This document shows positions 49,270 to 57,482 of a stretch of 64,000 bases of DNA, one piece after another. Source of the stretch: Verrucomicrobiales bacterium. Its GTDB lineage: Bacteria > Verrucomicrobiota > Verrucomicrobiia > Verrucomicrobiales > DEV007. A model generated the notes under the pieces. The model was not told where the DNA came from. It was given only the letters and a program-made list of their open reading frames with translations, and ran no database searches. The position numbers were made by a program, and so were the translations under genes. The stretch's first letter is position 1, and the number at the start of each line of letters is the position of its first letter. The stretch lies in the NCBI GenBank assembly GCA_029213005.1, contig JARGPI010000026.1:39123-103122 (forward strand). The letters are read 5' to 3'.

Positions 49270-51708
49270 TTAGTCGGCGATTCGAAATTCCGCGCTGCTC
49301 AACAGAGCCTGACAAAAGCGGGTCGTCATGGTGGCTTCATCCCCCTCGGCGGAGTCGGCGAAATACGCGGCAATCATTTCGCTTTCCTCCGGATCGGGAG
49401 GGCGGTTGAAACAGAGTTGAAAGGCGCGGTGAATTCTATCATCACGGTTGTTTTCATCGTGCATGAGGCGTTCCGCAAAAGCGGCGGATTGCTTAGCAAT
49501 GAATTCGCTGTTCATCAGATAAAGCGCCTGCAGGGGCACATTGGTTTCGTCGCGGTTGCCTACCACGAGACTGGGTTCCGCAAAGTCGAACAGGTGGAGA
49601 ACATCGGGAAGGTTTTCCCGGAATACCGGCAGATAGATCGAGCGGTAGTTCGATCCATCGAGGTCGGTTGGTATCGTTTTGTCGAAGCCGAGAATGGCCA
49701 CGGAGTGTTTTGTCACCTCCGCCGCGAGCGATGCGGCCCGCGGGGAAAGGTCCAGCCGCCCTGAAACCGAGAGTATCGAATCCCGGATCACCTCGGCATC
49801 GAGTCGGCGTTTGTTGGCGCGCCACAGCAGGCGGTTGTCGGGATCTTTGAAAAAACTTTCTTTGCGGTAGGTCGAACTCTGCCGGTAGGCACGGGACAGA
49901 ACCATTTCTTTCACCAGTGATTTCAACGACCAGCCCTTTTCTCTGAAAGTGATGGCCAGATAGTCGAGCAGCTCCGGGTGGCTTGGCGGTTCCCCGGTAT
50001 GGCCAAAGTTGTCCATCGTTCGCACCAGCCCCTCGCCGAACAGGTGACCCCAGACGCGGTTCGCCATGACACGCGCCGTAAGAGGATTTTCCGGATCGGT
50101 CACCCAATGCGCGAAGTCGAGCCGACCGCTTTGGTTCTCTTTCGACGGCGGAGCTGGTTCCATGCCGAATAAAGCCGGAACTCCTCTCGCAATTTCTTCG
50201 CCGGGATTCTTGAGGTCGCCGCGATAGTAGAGGGGCGAATTCTTCATTTTCGGAGCTTCCTGCACTCCCATACACAGCGGAAGGGGCTCTCCATTGTCAT
50301 CGACCGCCGCGAGTTTTCCGCGAAGCCCCCCGCGAGTCCAGTAGATTCGGAGCGCCTCGCGCAGGGCGGTGTTGAAGTCTTCCCGCTTCATTTTTTTACC
50401 GCCCATCATCGAGGCTGACATTTCTTTATTCTTCCGCTCCTGGGCATTCAACTCGGCGAGTTGCGCTTTCATTTTCGTGATTCTCTCTTTCGAAATAGAC
50501 TGCCCGGGCTTCAGCTGTCCGGGCAGATCTGGGAGTTTGATCAGTTCACCTCCGTTGTTGTTCTCCGAATCGACCCAGGTTCCGTAGAAAGTTTTCGTGC
50601 TGCGAAAAATTCCGATCAGCGCGTAGTAATCGGTCATCGAAATGGGATCCGCTTTGTGGTCGTGACATCTGGCGCAGGCGATGGAAGTCGCAAGAAAAGC
50701 GCGGCTCGTGGCATCCAGTTGCTCGTCAACCAGGTCGGCCGCAAACTGGGGTTTGTCCTGATTGGCGAGTCCTTTTGGTCCGATCGCGAGGAAGCCGGTG
50801 GCAATGAGTAAGCGGGCCCGTTGTGCCTCGTCGTCATAAGGCAGGAGATCTCCGGCAATCTGCTCCGTGAGAAAGCGATCGTAGGGCACGTCCGCATTTA
50901 TCGAATCGATCACATAGTCCCGGTATCTCCAGGCATGTGGGTAGACAATATTCGCCTCCCGGCCATTCGATTCAGCGTAGCGGACCACGTCCAGCCAGTG
51001 GCGCCCCCAGCGAACGCCAAATCCTTCGGAGTCGAGTAAACGGTCGACGGTCTCTTCCAGATTGGCGTAGGAAAATTCGGCGACCTGTTCCGGTGTCGGC
51101 GGCAGACCGACCAGATCAAAATAGAGCCTGCGAATAAAGGTCCGTTCGTCCGCGTCTTCCGACGGTGTCAGGTTGTTCTCTGCGAGACTGGCGAGAATGA
51201 AACGGTCTATCCTGGAAATCGGCCAGTCCGAATCAGTTTGGGGTGGTTCGGTTTTTTGAGGTTTTTGATAGCTCCAGAAATCGAGACGGGCTTGCAAGGC
51301 TGCCGCGTCGGTCTTGGCGCCACTTGCGGTTGCCTCTCTCGGATCGAAGGCCCCGGCCTTTATCCAGGCTTCAAAATCCCGGGTGACATGATCCGGCAGC
51401 TTCGGCTCTTTCGGAGGCATCTCCAGATCCGGGTCGGAATGGAGAATCGCGGTGAGGAGCAAACTTTCCTCCGCATTTTTCGGAATCACGGCCGCACCGG
51501 TGTCTCCTCCGCTGCGTGTGCTCTCACGGGTATCGAGCCGGAGTCCGCCCTTGGATTTTCCCGACTCGACCGAGTGACATTCGTAGCAGTGTTTCACTAA
51601 CACAGGGCGAATTCGACTTTCGAAAAAGGCCTCACTTGCCGGATCGTCGCTCGCCAATCCAGTGAGAAAGATCCCCATGATCGAGATACCTACCAGTTTC
51701 GATTTCAT
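49270..51708 (-). CDS. DUF1549/DUF1553 cytochrome protein (PSCyt1/PSCyt2/PSD1)
   Basis: An 812-residue protein started at the ATG at 51708, one base after the upstream stop (TGATATG), so coupled. A signal-like segment precedes a PSCyt1 haem motif C41-Y-E-C44-H45 ('KHCYECHSVESGKSKGGLRL'). DUF1549 follows (about 170-380, 'RIDRFILASLAENNLTPSED', 'VRWGRHWLDVVRYAES', then a second CARCH near 345). DUF1553 has 'PLTARVMANRVWGHLFGEGL' and 'RLDAEVIRDSILSVSG'. These are exported proteins of unknown activity, nearly always beside DUF1501; a role in polymer breakdown or redox is often guessed. Its operon is headed by an ECF sigma factor, which may indicate surface-signal control. Confidence 0.93.
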   Translation of the reverse strand: MKSKLVGISIMGIFLTGLASDDPASEAFFESRIRPVLVKHCYECHSVESGKSKGGLRLDTRESTRSGGDTGAAVIPKNAEESLLLTAILHSDPDLEMPPKEPKLPDHVTRDFEAWIKAGAFDPREATASGAKTDAAALQARLDFWSYQKPQKTEPPQTDSDWPISRIDRFILASLAENNLTPSEDADERTFIRRLYFDLVGLPPTPEQVAEFSYANLEETVDRLLDSEGFGVRWGRHWLDVVRYAESNGREANIVYPHAWRYRDYVIDSINADVPYDRFLTEQIAGDLLPYDDEAQRARLLIATGFLAIGPKGLANQDKPQFAADLVDEQLDATSRAFLATSIACARCHDHKADPISMTDYYALIGIFRSTKTFYGTWVDSENNNGGELIKLPDLPGQLKPGQSISKERITKMKAQLAELNAQERKNKEMSASMMGGKKMKREDFNTALREALRIYWTRGGLRGKLAAVDDNGEPLPLCMGVQEAPKMKNSPLYYRGDLKNPGEEIARGVPALFGMEPAPPSKENQSGRLDFAHWVTDPENPLTARVMANRVWGHLFGEGLVRTMDNFGHTGEPPSHPELLDYLAITFREKGWSLKSLVKEMVLSRAYRQSSTYRKESFFKDPDNRLLWRANKRRLDAEVIRDSILSVSGRLDLSPRAASLAAEVTKHSVAILGFDKTIPTDLDGSNYRSIYLPVFRENLPDVLHLFDFAEPSLVVGNRDETNVPLQALYLMNSEFIAKQSAAFAERLMHDENNRDDRIHRAFQLCFNRPPDPEESEMIAAYFADSAEGDEATMTTRFCQALLSSAEFRIAD

Positions 51709-51709
51709 A

Positions 51710-53104
51710 TCAGTATTGATTTGGTTTTTTCCGTTCAATCCAGTCAGCCGTGGACTCAGCAGGCCAGCCTTCACTCAGCACTCGTGTCTCACCATCCCGA
51801 TTCCATATCACCCACTCGATTTCACGGGATGCTTCGTTGAGTCGGGCGAAGGAGAGTTCTTCGGTATTTCGCCACGCGGGCAGCGTCCGGCATTTGCTAT
51901 TTGGGCGGGGTAGGGAAATGAGATCCACTTTGCCACTCGATATATCAACGACAGCAACCGCATCGGTATCGCTTTCCACTATGGCTACCTGCGATCCATC
52001 AGGCGAAGCCGTGAAGAAACCCAGATTCATCGGTAGCGCACTTTCCGCTGTGGGAACCCGAAGCAATTTCCGGGTTTCAGGGAGGTAACGAAACAGCGCT
52101 GACCCGGGCAGCGTGGTGGTAGCTTCTGTTGGCAGCATCCCCGTCTGGCTGGAAAAGAGGACGCTGCGATCAGGCAGAACTTCGAGTCGGGGAAGAAACG
52201 GGATGAGCGCCGTGGCGAGAATCTCAGTCGTCGCTTCGCGATCCGGGACGAACGAAAAAGACTTCAACTGTTTCAATAGACTTTCAGAATCGGCTACCGG
52301 CGACAAAGCGAGCACCGTCTCGTCATCCTGCCACGCGTAGGCCGGGAAAACCCGTTTCGCGATAGGCGACTCAGTACCGTTTCCGATGGAAATTGATACC
52401 AGATCGACCAGGGCTTTTTCTCCGTGTCGGCGACCAAGCAAAACGCGATTGCCATCGGGAGAAAGGACGGGGCCGGTAAGTAGCGTAGCAGTTTTCAACA
52501 AAGGAGTGATCCTGCCGGGGTCCAGTCGAACCACATCGAGCTGATTTAACAGGTAGCCTCTCGAGTCAGCAATCCCCGTTTCCAGTTTTGCCCTGAGCTT
52601 TGGCGACCCGGATAGAATCTTGCGCAGAGTTTCAGGATCCTGTTCGTAGCTCAGATAAAAGGCGTTTCGCAGATGGTCCGGTTCTTTAGTCCTGAGTCTG
52701 CCGAAGATTGAATCAATACTGTCGACATCCCCCCCGAGAGCGATGGCGGTTCGGGTAACAGCCGGAATCGCATCCGCCAATTCTTCGATGCGCCGGACGT
52801 CATCTGCAGGAAATTCGGATTTCGCGATATCCCAGGTGTTGAATCCCCGAATACGGTGCGCGATCAGGCTTTTACCATCAGAAGCCCACTCGACATGTTC
52901 CGCGATGGAAGATTCTCCATCGATTCCGGGGAACTCGGGAATGACCAGCGTTTTTCCTGTCGAATCAGTAATCCGAAGCTGTCCCTTCACCACGACAGCG
53001 GCTTTATCACCTCCTGGCGACCACCAGAATCTTTCCGACGGGACACATCCCGTGACGAGCCATGCCGTAACCAGACAGCAAAATAGATGACAGTAAATTT
53101 TCAC
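51710..53104 (-). CDS. Beta-propeller lipoprotein (TolB/WD40-like)
   Basis: A 464-residue protein with a GTG start at 53104 that overlaps the previous gene by four bases (GTGA). A lipobox 'LVTGC' places the lipidated Cys near residue 20. The rest shows propeller-like blades ('FWWSPGGDKAAVVVKGQLRI', 'EHVEWASDGKSLIAHRI', 'TGPVLSPDGNRVLLGRR', 'FFTASPDGSQVAIVESD'). No catalytic motif is visible. Between an anti-sigma-like protein and a cytochrome, it may be a sensor or a scaffold in the outer or inner membrane; this is inferred from position. Confidence 0.75.
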   Translation of the reverse strand: MKIYCHLFCCLVTAWLVTGCVPSERFWWSPGGDKAAVVVKGQLRITDSTGKTLVIPEFPGIDGESSIAEHVEWASDGKSLIAHRIRGFNTWDIAKSEFPADDVRRIEELADAIPAVTRTAIALGGDVDSIDSIFGRLRTKEPDHLRNAFYLSYEQDPETLRKILSGSPKLRAKLETGIADSRGYLLNQLDVVRLDPGRITPLLKTATLLTGPVLSPDGNRVLLGRRHGEKALVDLVSISIGNGTESPIAKRVFPAYAWQDDETVLALSPVADSESLLKQLKSFSFVPDREATTEILATALIPFLPRLEVLPDRSVLFSSQTGMLPTEATTTLPGSALFRYLPETRKLLRVPTAESALPMNLGFFTASPDGSQVAIVESDTDAVAVVDISSGKVDLISLPRPNSKCRTLPAWRNTEELSFARLNEASREIEWVIWNRDGETRVLSEGWPAESTADWIERKKPNQY

Positions 53105-53577
53105 GGTTCCTGCCTGGTTGAAGGAGTCGGAATGGACGTTTCGATGCCGCCCGAAGCGATTCGATATTGAGCCCAGGGGCCGGGTGTGCTGCTGGAAAGA
53201 AGAGAAGTCGGAGCGGGGCCGAAAGAGGATGACAGTTCGGAAACGGCGGAGCGATTGCCGGCGAAATAGCCGCCTGCTCCGGCCACCGCAAGCAGGGCAA
53301 ATGCGGCGGCTGCCTTCAACCAGGTGGCACCGGGGAAAGCGATTAGTTTCGATCCGAAGTCCACGTCATCGGTCCGGTCGAACACGTCCTCACGAAACAG
53401 TTCCGGGCGGGACGAAACGGCCATTTCTGTGACAGAAAGCGCCTCTTCGATGCCTGAGACCAGTTCCTGCATTTGCGGATTTGCGTCGAGGTAGGCGTCC
53501 AGTAATTCCGTCGCTTCCGGAGAAAGTTCGCCAAAGCTGCGGTCGACGATGAGAGCTTCGAGTGATTTTGGATTCAT
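53101..53577 (-). CDS. Anti-sigma-factor-like single-pass membrane protein
   Basis: A 158-residue protein. The N-terminal 80 residues are helical ('DRSFGELSPEATELLDAYLD', 'MQELVSGIEEALS'). They lack the zinc-binding HxxxCxxC of ZAS anti-sigma factors. One transmembrane helix ('WLKAAAAFALLAVAGAGGYF') is near 90-108, and the tail after it is Ser/Pro-rich. Its start is 5 bp after the sigma-factor stop, so the assignment as the cognate anti-sigma rests on position and topology. Confidence 0.75.
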   Translation of the reverse strand: MNPKSLEALIVDRSFGELSPEATELLDAYLDANPQMQELVSGIEEALSVTEMAVSSRPELFREDVFDRTDDVDFGSKLIAFPGATWLKAAAAFALLAVAGAGGYFAGNRSAVSELSSSFGPAPTSLLSSSTPGPWAQYRIASGGIETSIPTPSTRQEP

Positions 53578-53582
53578 AATGC

Positions 53583-54089
53583 TTACAGGGTATCGGGGTT
53601 GTCTTCGGCGAGACGATTGCGGATCAGGGAAATCGCGTTGTGAAGTCGGGATCGCACGGTCCCGACCGGGATATCGAGAGCTTCCGCCATCTCGGCATAG
53701 GAAAGGTTCTGGTTAAAACGCAGATCGAGAATTTCGCGTTGCAGCGCGGGTAGCAGATCGATCATTTCACAGGCGGCATCGACTCGCGGATCACTGGAGT
53801 CCCCGGCGGCGATCGATTGAATGGGAACCGAATCTTCAAGAACGGAGTCTTTCGATTTTTGCCGCCACGCAGCCTGACTGACGTGGCGGGCGATACCGAA
53901 AAGATAGGCTCGAAGGTGCTCCGGGCGTTTCCCGCTTTCGATACTCTGCGCCATCTTGAGAAACGTCTCCTGCACGAGATCGTCAGCGCTTTCCCGCCCT
54001 CCGTGGCGCCGGGAAAAATAGCGCGCCAGATCAGCCGAGGTTTCCCGGAAGAGTTGTTCAAGATTAGGCGGCTGTTTGATGGCGATCAA
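53583..54089 (-). CDS. ECF-type RNA polymerase sigma factor
   Basis: A 168-residue protein with a TTG start at 54089; no in-frame ATG exists before the upstream stop. Sigma region 2 is 'DLARYFSRRHGGRESADDLV' followed by 'QETFLKMAQ', and region 4 is 'LPALQREILDLRFNQNLSYA' followed by 'EMAEALDIPVGTVRSRLHNA'. There is no transmembrane or extra domain. It should direct polymerase to its own operon (anti-sigma, lipoprotein, DUF1549/DUF1553, DUF1501) and perhaps other genes. Confidence 0.92.
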   Translation of the reverse strand: MIAIKQPPNLEQLFRETSADLARYFSRRHGGRESADDLVQETFLKMAQSIESGKRPEHLRAYLFGIARHVSQAAWRQKSKDSVLEDSVPIQSIAAGDSSDPRVDAACEMIDLLPALQREILDLRFNQNLSYAEMAEALDIPVGTVRSRLHNAISLIRNRLAEDNPDTL

Positions 54090-54404
54090 AGGGTGATGAG
54101 CGTTTTCCGATCCCGATGGACCGGGTGTTCACTCTCTATCGTGCCAAAAAATGCCGAAAAAGTTCAGTCTAATTGAAATTTTTATTCCCCGCGCCCGGGA
54201 AGGTTGGGCCGTGCCACTATAAAAATGTTGGAGTCAGGAATTTCCCTTCGGAAGAGAAATCTCCGGCTTTTTCATTTACCCTACTATAACGCGGTTTTGT
54301 TCCCCGGGTATTTGGATCAAGTCGGCCCACTGAAGCTCATGATCGTCTGTGTATAACTCAATGCGTTCTTTTGAATATTTATCTCATCAATGAACGACAG
54401 ACCG
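54090..54404. other. Intergenic region upstream of the sigma-factor operon
   Basis: About 315 bp with no credible ORF on either strand. It should contain the promoter of the sigma operon, but I cannot identify ECF-type -35/-10 elements with confidence. No repeat A or B is present. It marks the border between the operon and the repeat-rich accessory region. Confidence 0.5.
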
Positions 54405-54815
54405 TCATTTCCCATCCTCATATTGTGAGAACCATTCCTCTGGGTCGTCCGAATCCAACACCATCATGAATGAATAACTGATCGTATCCAACCAGTCTTC
54501 CAATCGGGCGACATCTGCCTCGGAAATCAGATTGTTGCGCTGGAGCATCCCGTCTGGATGTATTGCCCACGAACGGCCCAGGTGGAGGATTCCCACGACG
54601 TCATTCACAACTTCCCGATCGATCGTGCCCCCTTGAGAGATTTCAGGGGCCAACGCCCTCAAGCAAGCCATAACTTCGTGAAAATTCTCCGGTAGAAGAT
54701 ACCCCCGAAAAGGTCGTAGTGAGCCGAGAAATCCAGTCTCCCATTTTGGGTGATCAATGTCAGCATTCCTCCCACTATGGTAGCTCAACAACACTTTTGC
54801 TTCACTCGGAGTCAT
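54405..54815 (-). CDS. Hypothetical protein, possibly of the immunity-protein type
   Basis: A 136-residue acidic, cytosolic-looking protein ('GYLLPENFHEVMACLRALAP', 'NDVVGILHLGRSWAIHPDGM', ending 'DDPEEWFSQYEDGK'). Size, acidity and neighbourhood are like small immunity or accessory proteins, but no family is recognised. It is the first gene of the repeat-rich region. Confidence 0.55.
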   Translation of the reverse strand: MTPSEAKVLLSYHSGRNADIDHPKWETGFLGSLRPFRGYLLPENFHEVMACLRALAPEISQGGTIDREVVNDVVGILHLGRSWAIHPDGMLQRNNLISEADVARLEDWLDTISYSFMMVLDSDDPEEWFSQYEDGK

Positions 54816-54960
54816 ATTTTAAAGCGGAACGATTAAGACTGGTTATGAAGGTGGCTAAACCTGAAGTTCCCCCGTAACCCTAGGCGGAATTGAAGCCAAT
54901 TCACTGAAAAACTATCTTGAGGATTTACTGCTACCACTTCGTTTTAAGCCTTTGATAACC

Positions 54961-55090
54961 GGGGACAGACGAAATATGTTCGTGCCCAATCCAGCGCAGA
55001 TCTAAACCTCCATTGGTGCCCTCTGGCTTATCCTCGCCGGAGATTATCGATTTCTGCGAAGGCGGAAAACCCCCATCAACCAAATAGGAC
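54961..55090. repeat. Repeat A copy 1 (3' end truncated)
   Basis: Begins GGGGACAGACGAAATATGTT and follows repeat A for about 130 bp to 'caaataggac', then breaks off. Copy 2 begins 14 bp later in the same orientation. The terminal TCTGTCCCC end is missing. Confidence 0.75.
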
Positions 55091-55104
55091 AAGGCGGGAT
55101 TACC

Positions 55105-55274
55105 GGGGACAGACAAAATATGTTCGCGCGCAATCCAGCGCAGATCCGAACCTCAATTGCTGCCCTCTGGCTTAGACTCTCCGGAGATTCATAAATTTCA
55201 ACCAAGGCGGAAAGAACCTGTCGATCAAATAGGAATTCGCTTCCCAACTTTCCAACATCAGTCTGTCTGTCCCC
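55105..55274. mobile_element. Repeat A copy 2 (MITE-like)
   Basis: Complete 170-bp copy from GGGGACAGAC to CTGTCCCC, with inverted ends. It lies 27 bp past the stop of the next minus-strand gene. The middle is diverged from the other copies ('ataaatttcaaccaaggcgg'). Confidence 0.72.
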
Positions 55275-55301
55275 TGTTTATTACGTGCCTGACCGATTCG
55301 G

Positions 55302-55772
55302 CTAGCCGGATGAGAATCGCTGCTCGTCCATGAACCATCGATGAGCTGAAATCGAATAAGCTGTAAGGTCGCCACCCACTTCATTAACAAATACGGGATG
55401 GGGATAATCCGTGACGCTAGACTCCCAAAGACTACCAAACCATTTAGCGATCTCATCGAGAAATATATTGCATGTATCACCAACCTCCTCCCACTCCTCG
55501 GAAAATGGGCTGAGATTCGAGGGGAAATCGAATGGAGCACTCGAGAAAAATGAACCCCATTCGTTGTATCCGCCGTCTCGGCTCATTGGTATGGGATTAA
55601 GTGGAAACGAGTCAAAATCGTGCCCGGATAGGTAGAGCGAGAAATCCACACATATCGTATCGCTCGGGAGTGTTTCCTTTGTGAAATCCAAGATCTGCTG
55701 TCGGATGGTTTCATCAAAGCGCCGAAAGGTTCTCTCGAGTTGTAGGCGATATTCACCTTCAGTAGTGTTCAT
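55302..55772 (-). CDS. Hypothetical cassette protein
   Basis: A 156-residue protein started at the ATG at 55772 (MNTTEGEYRLQLERTFRRFD); a TTG 12 bp upstream is in frame but less likely. It is acidic, aromatic-rich and soluble ('GGYNEWGSFFSSAPFDFPSN', 'FSEEWEEVGDTCNIFLDEIA'). I recognise no family; size and composition resemble immunity-type proteins. Repeat B copy 1 begins exactly 18 bp upstream of the start, and repeat A copy 2 lies 27 bp past the stop. Confidence 0.6.
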   Translation of the reverse strand: MNTTEGEYRLQLERTFRRFDETIRQQILDFTKETLPSDTICVDFSLYLSGHDFDSFPLNPIPMSRDGGYNEWGSFFSSAPFDFPSNLSPFSEEWEEVGDTCNIFLDEIAKWFGSLWESSVTDYPHPVFVNEVGGDLTAYSISAHRWFMDEQRFSSG

Positions 55773-55790
55773 TTTCTGCGCCAATTGAGG

Positions 55791-56186
55791 TAGGAACGCC
55801 GGTTACCCGGCGCACCCTCGTAGATCCCATCGTGCGGTTTTCCCACACCGGGCTCCTCAGAAAGACGCGCATGTAAACTCGGCGACTCACCAAAGGTAGT
55901 CACTTTCGTTTCGAATGCAAACAGGGAGCGGGACACGTCCAACGTGAACAATCCTTTCTCTTCAATTATCTGTCTGCCCCCTGTTTATTTTTTTGAACAG
56001 GGCGCTCCCTCAGTGGAACAACAATGGATCTGCATTCGATATCCGAACGGACCGGCCAAAGGTAAAGGGAAACCGAAAACCAGAGGCAGTCTCAAAGGAG
56101 AATCATGACTGACGGAACCGCCCGGTGCGGACCCGCATGCCGGGTGGTGTGGGGGGCGCGGGTTCAAACCCTGTGCCTACCCGATT
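55791..56186. mobile_element. Repeat B copy 1: composite element with outward group II intron D5/D6-like ends
   Basis: A 396-bp element. On the minus strand its left end (55823-55855) reads GAGCCcgGTGtGGGAAAACC-GCAC..GGATC, a domain V-like hairpin, followed by a domain VI-like stem ending at TTCCTA. On the plus strand the right end (56115-56150) has a second domain V-like hairpin with GGTGCGGACCCGCATGCC, then a stem around GGGTTCAAACCC with a possible bulged A in 'gcctAcccgat'. The middle (55965-55990) matches the right end of repeat A. The D5/D6 assignment is from recognition, not a covariance model. No reverse transcriptase is present. Confidence 0.65.
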
Positions 56187-56204
56187 CTGTGCCTGGGAGC
56201 TACG

Positions 56205-56486
56205 TTACGGAAATAGAAGCATCGGATCAGCATCGACGATTTCGTCGGCATCATTCATCCAATAAATGTTCCATCCGTTTCCAAACAATGCCAAAGCAGG
56301 CTTAAGGAATGCGACCTGTTTTCGGTTTTCAGGTGTATCCTCGACCCATAGTCCAACATGAGTAAATCCATACAGGCGCGGGCCAAAATTCTCTCGATGG
56401 AAATTGAATGCTGTCACAAGATAGCCAGCAATTGCCAGAACGACAAAAACAAAAGAGGCAATCAGTAATTGTTTTGCTCTTCTCAT
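56205..56486 (-). CDS. Small membrane-anchored hypothetical protein
   Basis: A 93-residue protein with one N-terminal transmembrane helix ('QLLIASFVFVVLAIAGYLVT') after two Arg, and a soluble remainder ('GFTHVGLWVEDTPENRKQVA'). No family is recognised. It lies 18 bp from the right end of repeat B copy 1. The 73 bp between it and the upstream gene contain an imperfect hairpin. Confidence 0.55.
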   Translation of the reverse strand: MRRAKQLLIASFVFVVLAIAGYLVTAFNFHRENFGPRLYGFTHVGLWVEDTPENRKQVAFLKPALALFGNGWNIYWMNDADEIVDADPMLLFP

Positions 56487-56559
56487 TCAACACAGAACGT
56501 TTGAGGCCAGCAAGCTGATACCTGACTCCGGAGGGTAACAGCTTGGCTGCGCCGATTTG

Positions 56560-56961
56560 TTACCCCTTGTGTGGGGAGTGAGTCTTCCACGACCCTACTT
56601 CTAACTCAAGGTATTCTTGGATCGGTCGAACGCTCCAATATTGATCAAAGTATGTTTCAATAGCTTCCATAGAATCAAATGTTTTATCGGGTATTGATAC
56701 TGGTAAGGAGTGCCCATCATAGAACTCGATTAGATGGATAAGAAAAGCTTCTTTCGCTTTTCTTTTTATAGCAGGTTGCCAGCCTTCCAGTTCCTGTTCG
56801 AATGGCACACTTTCGGTCATGATCACAGTCGGTTCCAGAAATATAGAATCGACTTCCAAGTCAGGCAAATCTTTCCCCGCTTCGGGCAATGGTTCAATCA
56901 GGAATATTTTTCGGGAGTAACAATCCTGCTTCCGTTCAACCATTCGAACAGGTTTTATCAT
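56560..56961 (-). CDS. Hypothetical cassette protein
   Basis: A 133-residue soluble, acidic protein ('DLEVDSIFLEPTVIMTESVP', 'FDSMEAIETYFDQYWSVRPI'). No family is recognised and no catalytic motif is visible. It is on the same strand as its neighbours, with 73 bp to the next gene. Confidence 0.55.
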   Translation of the reverse strand: MIKPVRMVERKQDCYSRKIFLIEPLPEAGKDLPDLEVDSIFLEPTVIMTESVPFEQELEGWQPAIKRKAKEAFLIHLIEFYDGHSLPVSIPDKTFDSMEAIETYFDQYWSVRPIQEYLELEVGSWKTHSPHKG

Positions 56962-56986
56962 CGGTTTCTATTTGGGGTAACTTTAA

Positions 56987-57059
56987 GGATGGTATGCCGG
57001 GAAGCCGCGAATGACAAGCACTTTGGATTTCAGGTGACCGGCTTCCCGGCATACCATCC
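56987..57059. repeat. Perfect 20-bp inverted repeat
   Basis: GGATGGTATGCCGGGAAGCC (56987-57006) and its exact reverse complement (57040-57059) enclose a 33-nt loop. It is a REP-like structure unlike repeats A and B. The following 200 bp up to repeat A copy 3 have no convincing gene; a minus-strand stretch there ('HQLRLKPVAENACPPLKDHD') may be a degraded coding remnant. Confidence 0.7.
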
Positions 57060-57255
57060 CTGTTGGACTGAGCCGGATTACCGGGGGAAGGTATCGTGGT
57101 CCTTTAACGGTGGACAGGCATTTTCAGCAACCGGCTTTAAGCGTAGCTGGTGCCCCGGCGGGTTTTGATCATCATTGAAGGTCCCCGATCCCGATAACGG
57201 GACAGCTTTCCCCCGCATTCCGCGCTTTCGCTCTTCAATCGGACACAGGATTACC

Positions 57256-57410
57256 GGGGACAGACAAAATATGTTTGCGCCCAATCCTGTGCAGATCAAA
57301 ACCTCAATTGCTGCCCTCGGGCTTATCCTTGCCGGCGATTCATCGATTTCTGCGAAGGCGGAAAGCCCCCATCAACCAAATAGGAATTCGCTTCCCAACT
57401 ATCTGTCCCC
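57256..57410. mobile_element. Repeat A copy 3 (MITE-like)
   Basis: Complete copy of 155 bp with the clearest ends of the family: CCGGGGACAGA at the left and TCTGTCCCCGG at the right, the latter followed by a T-rich stretch. No transposase is inside, as expected for a non-autonomous element. Confidence 0.8.
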
Positions 57411-57482
57411 GGTTTATTTTGAGTGTCGAAGTTAATGGTGGCATATCGACTCGGGCCGTGCAGCCTTTTATATACCACCTCC

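Noticed and set aside
55302..55784. TTG start four codons upstream of the chosen ATG
   Set aside because: The ATG at 55772 gives the same 18-bp distance to repeat B as two other cassette genes; the TTG does not.
56151..56186. tRNA-like T-arm (GGGTTCAAACCC followed by TGCCTAC)
   Set aside because: No acceptor partner, D-arm or anticodon arm fits upstream; the stem is better explained as the domain VI-like part of repeat B.
55769..56305. Short ORFs in repeat B, 60 to 91 codons, that recur almost identically in each copy
   Set aside because: They are kept only because the repeat is kept; both strands are open, and parts fall in the domain V/VI-like hairpins.
56487..56559. attC-like imperfect hairpin between two cassette genes
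   Set aside because: The arms pair only partly and the core sites do not fit GTTRRRY/RYYYAAC; no integron integrase is in the window.
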